64,000 nt of DNA. It comes from Roseibacillus persicicus. Its GTDB lineage: Bacteria; Verrucomicrobiota; Verrucomicrobiia; Verrucomicrobiales; Akkermansiaceae. Under the pieces are notes generated by a model that searched no databases, was not told the origin of the DNA, and worked only from the letters and a program-made list of their open reading frames with translations. Made by a program: the position numbers and the translations under genes. Location of the stretch: positions 1 to 64,000 of the forward strand of contig NZ_BMXI01000023.1 in assembly GCF_014651675.1 (NCBI RefSeq). The letters are read 5' to 3'. Below, in pieces: positions 17,992 through 25,365 of the stretch (the first letter of the stretch is position 1; the number at the start of each line of letters is the position of its first letter).

Positions 17992-18021
17992 AAAGGCTCG
18001 CTTGATCAGCGGGCCTTTTTT
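17992..18021 (+). terminator. Rho-independent terminator of the Gfo/Idh/MocA gene
   Basis: Stem AAAGGCTCGC / GCGGGCCTTT with one G-U pair, loop TTGATCA, then a T tract. It lies inside an apparent N-terminal extension of the next reading frame, which argues that the next gene starts at 18043. Confidence 0.88.
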
Positions 18022-18042
18022 CCGACCTCTCCCTTTCCCATC

Positions 18043-19227
18043 ATGAATTTCCATCCCTTTTTCCTGGCCTCCCTGTTGCCCTGTCTAGCCCACTGCGAGG
18101 AACAACCAACTGCTCCCGAAGACTCCAGCAAGAGCTCCGAGGCTAAGGACTATACCGTCACCGTCTTGCCAGCAGCGCCCGCCACATTGCCGGTTGCCGA
18201 CCAACTGGAGCTCACCAAGAGGATCCACGCTCTGATTGTGGAAAAAGCCAAGGAGGAAGGCCATGAAGCCTATCAACTTGCGATTCCCAAGGCCGCAGAT
18301 GCCCCCCTCAAGCTGGTGGCCATCCCCGGAGGGGAGTTTCAGATGGGCGACCCAGCCGCCGATCAACCCAAGATCAAACTTTCTCCCTTCTGGATGTCGG
18401 CCACCGAAGTCACTTGGGCACACTACAACCCCTTCTATCTCAACGACCCAAAGTTTGATAAACCCCGGAACAAAGACGGCAGCCGCGATCTCGACAACGA
18501 CCGCTACACCTCCGAGCAACCGGATTTGGACAAGTCGACTCTCGTGGACGCGGTTTCCCAGCCCACTATCCAGTATCACGACATGTTCATGAGCGGGAGC
18601 TTCGCCAACGAAAAGGACTACCCCGCGATGGATATGACCAACCATGCCGCCGCCAAGTTCTGCCAGTGGCTCTCAGCCCAAACGGGCCACTTCTATCGCC
18701 TTCCCACCGAAGCCGAGTGGGAATACGCCTGCCGCGCGGGAACAACTACCACCTATTCATTCGGTGACGACGCGAGTCAGCTCGGCGACTACGGCTGGTA
18801 TATCGACAACAGCGACTTCACGTATCAAAAGGTCGGTCAGAAGAAGCCCAACCCCTGGGGCCTCTACGACATGCACGGCAATGTCGCGGAATGGACCATC
18901 GATAGCTTCGAGATCGACGCTCTGAGCAAGCTCAAGGACGGCACGGAGAATCCCTGGTTCTTTCCCTCCAAACGCTACCCGCGGGTGATTCGAGGAGGGT
19001 CTTGGGATGATGACGCCGAGATGCTGGCTTCTGCCGCCCGCGTCGCTTCCCACAAGGACCTCAAGATGCAAGACCCCCAGAATCCAAACTCAGTCTGGTA
19101 TCATACCAATGGCCAGCACATTGGTTTTCGGGTGGTGCGTCCGGTGGCTATTCCTTCCGTTGAAGAGATGCATCTCTTTTGGAACACCGACTTCATTTCG
19201 CCCGAGCGCACTGCTGAGGATTTTTAG
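18043..19227 (+). CDS. Exported SUMF1/FGE-domain protein lacking catalytic cysteines
   Basis: 394 residues. Signal peptide (MNFHPFFLASLLPCLAHC), a linker, then a formylglycine-generating-enzyme-type domain from about residue 85: 'LKLVAIPGGEFQMGD', 'FWMSATEVTWAHYNPF', 'LPTEAEWEYACRAGT', 'GLYDMHGNVAEWTID', 'PRVIRGGSWDDDAEML'. In true FGE two cysteines sit just after the RGGSW motif; here this stretch reads DDDAEMLASAARVA with none, so oxidase activity is not expected. Such catalytically silent SUMF1 proteins often serve as binding modules or extracellular partners. The codon at 17989 would place the start in the upstream terminator and was rejected. Confidence 0.88.
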   Translation: MNFHPFFLASLLPCLAHCEEQPTAPEDSSKSSEAKDYTVTVLPAAPATLPVADQLELTKRIHALIVEKAKEEGHEAYQLAIPKAADAPLKLVAIPGGEFQMGDPAADQPKIKLSPFWMSATEVTWAHYNPFYLNDPKFDKPRNKDGSRDLDNDRYTSEQPDLDKSTLVDAVSQPTIQYHDMFMSGSFANEKDYPAMDMTNHAAAKFCQWLSAQTGHFYRLPTEAEWEYACRAGTTTTYSFGDDASQLGDYGWYIDNSDFTYQKVGQKKPNPWGLYDMHGNVAEWTIDSFEIDALSKLKDGTENPWFFPSKRYPRVIRGGSWDDDAEMLASAARVASHKDLKMQDPQNPNSVWYHTNGQHIGFRVVRPVAIPSVEEMHLFWNTDFISPERTAEDF

Positions 19228-19280
19228 GCTTTCGCTCGGGAAGGCCGAACCACTCTGTTTTTTAGTTTTTCCATAGATCT

Positions 19281-19307
19281 AAAAAGGCAGCCCGTGCGGA
19301 CTGCCTT
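19281..19307 (-). terminator. Terminator of sodA (possibly bidirectional)
   Basis: AAGGCAGCCC / GGACTGCCTT inverted repeat with one mismatch and loop GTGC. Read on the minus strand it is followed directly by TTTTT, so it best fits the end of sodA; it may also stop transcription of the convergent SUMF1 gene. Confidence 0.82.
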
Positions 19308-19333
19308 GATAAAGTCTTTTTCGGAAAGAGCGC

Positions 19334-19963
19334 TTACTTCGCGGCCGCGTAGTTGGCAGCGACCACGTCCCAGTTGACCACGTTCCAGAAAGCGGAGATG
19401 TAGTCCGGGCGACGGTTCTGATAGTTCAGGTAGTAAGCGTGCTCCCAAACATCGAGTCCGAGAATCGGAGTGCAACCACAAGTTCCAGCGGCCTTGCCCA
19501 TGAGAGGGCTGTCCTGGTTCGGAGTCGAGTTCACGCAGACAGTGCCGTCAGCCTTCACACCCAACCAAGCCCAGCCGGAGCCGAACTGAGTCGCGCCCGC
19601 GTTGGCGAACTTCTCCTTCATCGCGTCGAGAGAGCCGAAAGCAGCGTTGATAGCTTCCAGGAGTTCACCGCTCGGCTCGGAAGCACCGCCGGGAGCGATG
19701 ACTTTCCAGAAAAGGCTGTGATTGGCATGTCCGCCGCCGTTGTTGCGCACCGCGCCGCGGATGTCTTCAGGAACAGCATCGAGGTCGGAGATCAGCTCCT
19801 CGATACTCTTGGCCTCGAGGTCAGCCTTGCCTTCGATGGCAGCGTTGACCTTAGAGATGTAGGCTGCGTGGTGCTTGCTGTGGTGAATCTCCATAGTGCG
19901 CGCATCGATGTGCGGCTCCAGGGCGTCGTATGAGTATCCCAATTCGGGTAGTTCGTAAGCCAT
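19334..19963 (-). CDS. sodA: Superoxide dismutase, Mn-type
   Basis: 209 residues. Contains the metal ligands expected in Fe/Mn dismutases: His in the N-terminal '[10 protein letters not shown]', His in [12 protein letters not shown], and Asp/His in [19 protein letters not shown]. The active-site glutamine sits in the C-terminal half (NQDSPLMG) and the equivalent of the Fe-type Gln near the second ligand is Gly (GGGHANH), the pattern of Mn enzymes. It is cytoplasmic, with no signal peptide, and disproportionates superoxide to oxygen and peroxide. Divergent from rmuC across a 107-bp gap; a terminator follows at 19281. Confidence 0.96.
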   Translation of the reverse strand: MAYELPELGYSYDALEPHIDARTMEIHHSKHHAAYISKVNAAIEGKADLEAKSIEELISDLDAVPEDIRGAVRNNGGGHANHSLFWKVIAPGGASEPSGELLEAINAAFGSLDAMKEKFANAGATQFGSGWAWLGVKADGTVCVNSTPNQDSPLMGKAAGTCGCTPILGLDVWEHAYYLNYQNRRPDYISAFWNVVNWDVVAANYAAAK

Positions 19964-20070
19964 GATCTGTTTTCTGTGTCAGTTTCGTTTTGCCAGCGTC
20001 TCGACCTTATGTCAAAACGCTCTCCCGCGAAGCAAAGCATGCCAATCGTTTTGCGCAAGTGACAATCACC

Positions 20071-21711
20071 ATGGTTTCCCTTTCATTTTCCATTCCCTTC
20101 CTTGCCCTTTTCTCTTCCAACGAGGCGGCCATCATCTCCTATCAGCTGGCTTGCGGGCTTTTCGGCTTCGTGGCCGGTCTCTTCATGATGTGGCTCATCC
20201 TACGGGCCAAATTCGCCACCCTCCGCGTTCGCCAGGAGGAGCAGGCCAGGTCCGCTAAAAAAGCCATCGCCTCTCTCGAAGCCGGTTCTGCAAATCTGGA
20301 GGCCGAGCTGACCGAACTTCGCAATACCGAAGTCATCCTCCTCAAGCGTCAGGGCGAACTGGAAGCGACCCTGAGTGGACACAAGCGCCGCCACGTCGAG
20401 CAGCAGCAGCTCCTTTCCGATATGGAGGCTCGCTTCGCCAACACCTTCCGCACCCTTTCCACCGACGCCCTGCGCAGCAGCCAGCAGCAATTCGTAACCC
20501 TCGCCCAACAAGCCCTCCGCGCCCAGCAGGAGGAAGCGCAGGGAATCTTCGACAAGCGTCACGTCGCCGTCGAACAACTGGTCTCTCCGGTCGCGCAGTC
20601 TTTGGAAAAAATGCAGTCCCGCGTCGGCGAGATCGAACAGGCTCGCGAGAACGCTTACACCTCTCTCTTGGAACAGGTCCGCCATCTGGCCGAGTCCCAG
20701 GCCTCGCTCAACAAGGAGACCCACCGCCTCGTGCGTGCCCTGCGTCAGCCCAGCGGCCGCGGTCAGTGGGGTGAGATGCAGCTGAAGCGCTGCGTGGAGA
20801 TGGCCGGCATGCAGGAGCACTGCGAGTTCCTCAACAATAGCCAGGACCCCAGCAACAAGGAAGCCGAAGTCACGGGTGCCCAACTCCATCCCGACCTGCT
20901 CGTCAAACTGCCGGGTCACCAACAGGTGGTCGTCGACACCAAAGCGCCAATGGGTGCCTACCTGGATGCCCTGGAAGCGGAGGATGATCAGGAGCGCGAC
21001 ACCCTTTTGATCCGTCACGCCCAGCAAATCAGCGAGCACATCCAGAAGCTGGCCTCTCCAGACTACCTGCGCCAGTTCGAGTCCGCTCCGGAGTTCACCG
21101 TCCTTTTCCTCCCCTCGGAATCCTTCTTCTCGGCAGCTCTCAATCACGATCCTTCCCTCATCGAAAAAGGGGTCGACCAAGGCGTGATTCTCGCGACCCC
21201 GACAACATTGATTGCTCTGCTGCGCGCCGTGTCCTACGGCTGGCGCCAAGAAGCACTTGCCGAGAACGCACGCCAAATCTCGATCCTCGGCGGCGATCTC
21301 TACAAGCGCCTGACCAATCTCACCGACAACTTCACCAATCTGGGACAATCCCTCGACAACACCGTGAAGGTCTACAACTCCGCGATGTCCTCGCTGGAGA
21401 CCAAGGTCCTGCCCGGAGCGCGTAAGTTCGAAGAGTTGGGAGCGGCAAACATCGAACAACCGATTGCCGAAATCCCCCGCTTGGAAATCCAGGCCCGCAA
21501 CCTCACCTTCGCGGCAGCGGACAGTGACTCCGACGAGTTCGACAAGTTACTGGAAGCCACCCCCGAAGTTGCGCCAGAAGACAAACAGTTCGAGGGCTTC
21601 ACCGTCGAGACGCCCGAACCAGAGCCCGAGCCCCCCAAGGGCGAGGACAAGGACAGCAAAGCCAACGCCGCCGCCGAAGATTTGCGCGCCGCCCTCGGGG
21701 AAGCCGGCTAG
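20071..21711 (+). CDS. rmuC: RmuC-family DNA recombination protein
   Basis: 546 residues from ATG 20071. An N-terminal membrane segment (about residues 20-42, YQLACGLFGFVAGLFMMWLI) is followed by a long coiled coil (about 45-240, rich in Glu, Gln, Leu) and the RmuC nuclease-like domain (GRGQWGEMQLKRCVEMAGM, LVKLPGHQQVVVDTKAP, FTVLFLPSESFFSAAL). RmuC limits inversions at short inverted repeats in E. coli and is a predicted PD-(D/E)xK nuclease; the E-x-VVVDTKAP strand carries the catalytic Asp/Lys. The Glu/Pro-rich tail after about 500 is not conserved. An in-frame ATG at 19990 would add 27 residues without family support. Confidence 0.93.
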   Translation: MVSLSFSIPFLALFSSNEAAIISYQLACGLFGFVAGLFMMWLILRAKFATLRVRQEEQARSAKKAIASLEAGSANLEAELTELRNTEVILLKRQGELEATLSGHKRRHVEQQQLLSDMEARFANTFRTLSTDALRSSQQQFVTLAQQALRAQQEEAQGIFDKRHVAVEQLVSPVAQSLEKMQSRVGEIEQARENAYTSLLEQVRHLAESQASLNKETHRLVRALRQPSGRGQWGEMQLKRCVEMAGMQEHCEFLNNSQDPSNKEAEVTGAQLHPDLLVKLPGHQQVVVDTKAPMGAYLDALEAEDDQERDTLLIRHAQQISEHIQKLASPDYLRQFESAPEFTVLFLPSESFFSAALNHDPSLIEKGVDQGVILATPTTLIALLRAVSYGWRQEALAENARQISILGGDLYKRLTNLTDNFTNLGQSLDNTVKVYNSAMSSLETKVLPGARKFEELGAANIEQPIAEIPRLEIQARNLTFAAADSDSDEFDKLLEATPEVAPEDKQFEGFTVETPEPEPEPPKGEDKDSKANAAAEDLRAALGEAG

Positions 21712-21826
21712 CTCTTTTCCCTGAACTCAGGGCGTCATTTTGCTGAAAACTGGATTTTTTCGGGGAATTTTCCAATTTCAGTGCGACTCTTATCGCTAAG
21801 CGGCGTTTATAAGCCATCCCTGTTTC

Positions 21827-23422
21827 ATGAAAATCAAACCGCTAGAGCTGACCCTGATCTCCGTTTTTCTGGTCCTCGCTGTGGTTGGTGGCTGGCTCTT
21901 GGTCAGCGATGTGGCGGGGCGAACTGCTCAAAAGAAGGAAAAGTCCGAGTCGCGCACTCCCGTTTTGGTCCAAAGCCATCCGACTGCTCGCAGCAGCGGA
22001 AATGCCCCCACCCGCTCCCGCCCCGACACCCAGGGAGATCCTCTTTTTTCCATCCCCAATCAACGACTTGTTCAATTCGACAATGAGGAAGATTACCGGA
22101 AATTTCTAGCTTCCCTCGCTGATTCCGACCTCCGCCTTCTCGGCTCCATCGACGCCCTCCGCACGGCTTTGGTCGGCTTTGACAGGCTCAGCGATTTCGA
22201 CGGCCTCCTCGACTCAGAGGAGATGGGCTACAACTATCTGGTGACCCTTCCCCTGCCTCCAGGAGAAGGTGAGGTGCAAGCCGGAGCGGTCGGATTCCAC
22301 GGAAATGCCCTCGAGTGGCTCGGCATCACGGGTGACAACAGCACCTGGGGCAAAGGGGTGATCGTGGCCATCATTGATACCGGCGTCACCAACCACGAGG
22401 CCCTTACCGGGAGCATTCGCCACATCAATTTGGTGGAGGGCGATGACTCCGCTGACACTTGGCACGGCCACGGCACTGCAGTTGCGTCGCTCATCGCTGG
22501 CACCAGCGCCTTGACCCCCGGGGTCTCGCCGGGGGTGTCTCTCTTGGACGTGCGGGTGGCCGATGTGAACGGGGACTCCACCTCCTTCAAACTCGCGGAA
22601 GGAATCGTGGCCGCGGTTGATGCCGGGGCGCAAATTCTCAATATCTCCATGGGCAGCTATGGAGACAGTCTCCTTGTTAGAAACGCAGTCGAGTATGCCT
22701 ATACCAACGGCGCAGTGATCGTAGCATCATCCGGCAACGAAGGATACGACCAGCCAGCCTTCCCCGCGGACTACGCCCAAGTCACCGCCGTGGGAGCGGT
22801 CGATCAGGAGGGCACCGTGATCAATTTCTCCAACTACGGAGAGAACCTCGACATGACGGCGCCGGGCCTGGAAGTCTATGCGGCGTGGACAAACGACCGC
22901 TACATCGAGTTCACCGGAACTTCCGCCAGTGCTCCCTATGTGACCGCCGCCGTCGCAGCCGCGATGAGCGAATACGAGCTCAACGCGAACAACGCGATGA
23001 ACCTAGTGACCCAGAACTCGAACGAAGCGGGTGACCCAGGGGCGGACTCATACTACGGCGTTGGCCACCTGGATGTCGGTCGAGTGGTCAATTCTGGCAC
23101 GAGTGGCATCTACGACATCGCTGCGGTCTCCAATCTCATCACGACCGATGACGGCAACATGGTTCTCGCGGTGGTGCAGAATCAAGGCACGGAGGCTATT
23201 ACCGGAGCGAAAGTGACCATTACCACTCCCTACTCTTCCGTTCCATTGCAGGTGCAGACTCTGAGCCCCGGCGATATCCAGACCTTCGAAATTCCGACTG
23301 CACTCCCAGCGAATGGAGACTTTGAAGTGAGCACTTCGGTCAGCCTCAATTCATCCTTCCAAGATGTCGATCCAAAGAACAATATCAGGAGCAACGTTTT
23401 CGAATTCAACTCCAGTCAGTGA
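21827..23422 (+). CDS. Membrane-anchored S8 subtilisin-like serine protease
   Basis: 531 residues. N-terminal membrane anchor (about 5-27), a propeptide-like region, then a complete peptidase S8 domain: D184 in VAIIDTGVT, H215 in HGHGTAVAS, N in ASSGNEG, and S366 in GTSASAPYVTAAVAAAM. The C-terminal 110 residues (from about 425) look like a CARDB-type beta-sandwich (MVLAVVQNQGTEAITGAKVT). It is probably anchored and faces the periplasm or exterior. Its TGA stop overlaps the GTG start of the next gene (GTGA), so the two proteins are translationally coupled. Confidence 0.94.
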   Translation: MKIKPLELTLISVFLVLAVVGGWLLVSDVAGRTAQKKEKSESRTPVLVQSHPTARSSGNAPTRSRPDTQGDPLFSIPNQRLVQFDNEEDYRKFLASLADSDLRLLGSIDALRTALVGFDRLSDFDGLLDSEEMGYNYLVTLPLPPGEGEVQAGAVGFHGNALEWLGITGDNSTWGKGVIVAIIDTGVTNHEALTGSIRHINLVEGDDSADTWHGHGTAVASLIAGTSALTPGVSPGVSLLDVRVADVNGDSTSFKLAEGIVAAVDAGAQILNISMGSYGDSLLVRNAVEYAYTNGAVIVASSGNEGYDQPAFPADYAQVTAVGAVDQEGTVINFSNYGENLDMTAPGLEVYAAWTNDRYIEFTGTSASAPYVTAAVAAAMSEYELNANNAMNLVTQNSNEAGDPGADSYYGVGHLDVGRVVNSGTSGIYDIAAVSNLITTDDGNMVLAVVQNQGTEAITGAKVTITTPYSSVPLQVQTLSPGDIQTFEIPTALPANGDFEVSTSVSLNSSFQDVDPKNNIRSNVFEFNSSQ

Positions 23423-24183
23423 AGCTCCTTCTCCTCTTACTCCTCAGTCTGTCGCCGACGTATGGACAGATTCTTGACATCTCGGCGGCCAACCGGGAGT
23501 TTGACTATGTCGATCAGAAAAATGGCGTGGGCAATTCCTGCGGGCCCGCGTCCTTGCTCAATTCGTTCGGCGCCGGTACCGAAAGATGGCAAAAGGCCTA
23601 TCTACAAATTCCCGGGTCCAGCGACCGGGCCCGAATCGCATCCGTGATCAAATCCTGGGGACTCCAACCGTCCACCACCTTCACCAACCGCTCCAGATGG
23701 CAACAACGCGGTGGAGTTAATTTTGAAGACTTGGCTGCAATGGCGGAAGACATGCGCAAGATTCATTGGACGCTCCCCAAGGTGAAGTCCGAACTCTTCT
23801 TCTCGCCCCCCGGGACAGAGAGCGTCGGTCAGCTGAAGCTTGCCCACAAGCGATTGAGCAAGTCCTTTGACAAAGGCATGCCCCCCATTCTTTCGGTCCG
23901 TCGCTTTGTTCTGCGCAAGGGCATTTGGCAGAGTGTTCATGGACACTTTGTGGTTCTCACTGCCATGCCTTCCAAACTCAACCGTGGGGAAACCTCCTTT
24001 CCCGTTACTCTCGTAGACCCGGTCGGAGCCAAGTCCTTCGTCGGGACCGTGACCATCGCGGACAGCAGAACGTCTCTTCCTTGCCTCATTCTGAACTGTC
24101 CCACAAATCCCGTGGGTAAGACTGCAGTTCAATCCGGAGAACGACACGCCCTTGGCTTGGCAGGCGCAATAGGAGCTTGGTAA
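23419..24183 (+). CDS. Exported papain-like (C39-type) protein coupled to the subtilase
   Basis: 254 residues, start GTG 23419 overlapping the subtilase stop by four bases. Signal peptide MKLLLLLLLSLSPTYG, then a papain-like fold: nucleophile C41 in GNSCGPASLLNSF, H176 in VHGHFVVLTAM and D200 in TLVDPVGA, a plausible Cys-His-Asp set. The role is unknown. The strict coupling suggests a partner in the same exported process as the subtilase, for example as substrate, pro-region processor or second peptidase. The dtd gene begins 11 bp after its stop. Confidence 0.72.
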   Translation: MKLLLLLLLSLSPTYGQILDISAANREFDYVDQKNGVGNSCGPASLLNSFGAGTERWQKAYLQIPGSSDRARIASVIKSWGLQPSTTFTNRSRWQQRGGVNFEDLAAMAEDMRKIHWTLPKVKSELFFSPPGTESVGQLKLAHKRLSKSFDKGMPPILSVRRFVLRKGIWQSVHGHFVVLTAMPSKLNRGETSFPVTLVDPVGAKSFVGTVTIADSRTSLPCLILNCPTNPVGKTAVQSGERHALGLAGAIGAW

Positions 24184-24194
24184 GTCCCCTCCTC

Positions 24195-24647
24195 ATGCGT
24201 GCAGTCATCCAAAGAGTTAAAAAAGCATCCGTTCATAGCGAGGGAGAGCTTCTCGCCGAACAAGGTCCCGGCCTCCTCATCTTGCTGGGCGTCTCCCACG
24301 AAGACGTGGAAACCGATCGCGATTGGCTGGTGCGCAAAGTCGTCGCCATGCGCCTCTTTGAGGATGAAGAGGGCAAGATGAACCGCTCGATTCTCGATAC
24401 CGGCGGCGAGATTACCGTGGTCTCCCAGTTCACCCTCTTCGCCTCGACCAAGAAAGGAAACCGACCCTCCTATCTGGGAGCCGCGCGGCCGGAGAAAGCC
24501 AATCCCGACTACGAAAGCTTCTGCCAAGCCCTATCCGAGGCCTTGGGCAAGCCGGTGGGCCAAGGCCGCTTTGGAGCGATGATGGAGGTCTCGCTCATCA
24601 ACGACGGCCCCGTGACCATCACCATTGATTCCCGCGATCCCGCCTAA
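24195..24647 (+). CDS. dtd: D-aminoacyl-tRNA deacylase
   Basis: 150 residues, the usual family length. Opens with MRAVIQRVKKASV and has the active-site SQFTL motif (77-81), 'KGNRPSYLGAARPEKA' and the Gly-cisPro-type motif NDGPVTITID near the C-terminus. The enzyme removes D-amino acids (and glycine mischarged on tRNA-Ala) from tRNA in the cytoplasm. ATG 24195 is chosen; a TTG at 24177 would overlap the preceding gene. It lies 11 bp after the papain-like gene and may be cotranscribed with it. Confidence 0.96.
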   Translation: MRAVIQRVKKASVHSEGELLAEQGPGLLILLGVSHEDVETDRDWLVRKVVAMRLFEDEEGKMNRSILDTGGEITVVSQFTLFASTKKGNRPSYLGAARPEKANPDYESFCQALSEALGKPVGQGRFGAMMEVSLINDGPVTITIDSRDPA

Positions 24648-24659
24648 CAATTCTCGGGA

Positions 24660-25343
24660 CTACTTCTTCGTCCGCACCGCCGTACCGCAAAACATACAGC
24701 GGAACCACTTGAACAAAAGCACATGCAAGGCAGTGCTGACGATCGGACCGGTGAATAAAAAGCGATGGGTGTTCCGATGCTTGTTCGCCCGACTGGGGAT
24801 AAATTCCTTCTGCCCACACACCCGACATCGCGCCTGTTGCGCGGTGATCAGGTGCAAGAACCCGGCAAGCGGCAGCAAGCCGAACCAAGCTAGCATCAGC
24901 CCGTCCACCTCGATCTTTTCAAAAAGGATCAAGGCTCCAAAAACCAAGCTGGCGACGAAAACGAGCCGAAAGACGATAACGAAAAAGGCCGCAGAGAGAA
25001 TCTTGAAAGGCGCGGGGTGCAGAATTCCCCTCACAAAGGTTCTCGAGTTCGGGTTTTTCCCCCGGTTTGTAGACTCCAAGGCCTTCCGATTGATAGAGGC
25101 CGGTTGCTTGGCAATCGGCTCCGGTCGCGGCGCCCGCCGAGGCGCAGGCCGCGAACCCGAGGACTCCCCTTGCTCTTCCTGCTCCGGCTCTTCTTCCAGT
25201 TCTTCCTCCGGAAAAATCACCTGCTTCGTCTCGCTGGTTAGACGAGCCTTGGGCAAATCCTGAAGCTCCACCCGCACCTTGCGCAAAGTCTCGCGCGGCA
25301 TGGGGATGGCTTCTGGGATTTCGTTGGATTCTTCCGGGGGCAT
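24660..25343 (-). CDS. Membrane protein with two C-terminal CxxC pairs
   Basis: 227 residues, function not recognised. The N-terminal 100 residues are polar and very acidic, then proline-rich and basic (cytoplasmic, likely disordered). Two or three hydrophobic segments follow (FKILSAAFFVIVFRLVFVAS, FGALILFEKIEVDGLMLAWF). The tail has two CxxC pairs, CRVCGQ and CMFCGT, separated by a hydrophobic stretch, which may form a zinc ribbon. It starts 22 bp after valS on the same strand and is probably cotranscribed. Its 3' end faces dtd 12 bp away. Confidence 0.65.
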   Translation of the reverse strand: MPPEESNEIPEAIPMPRETLRKVRVELQDLPKARLTSETKQVIFPEEELEEEPEQEEQGESSGSRPAPRRAPRPEPIAKQPASINRKALESTNRGKNPNSRTFVRGILHPAPFKILSAAFFVIVFRLVFVASLVFGALILFEKIEVDGLMLAWFGLLPLAGFLHLITAQQARCRVCGQKEFIPSRANKHRNTHRFLFTGPIVSTALHVLLFKWFRCMFCGTAVRTKK

Positions 25344-25365
25344 GGGACTGGCAAATCAGATTGAG

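Noticed and set aside
20200-21459. 419-codon open frame opposite rmuC
   Set aside because: Shadow of a clear RmuC coding sequence, leucine/glycine-rich with no family features.
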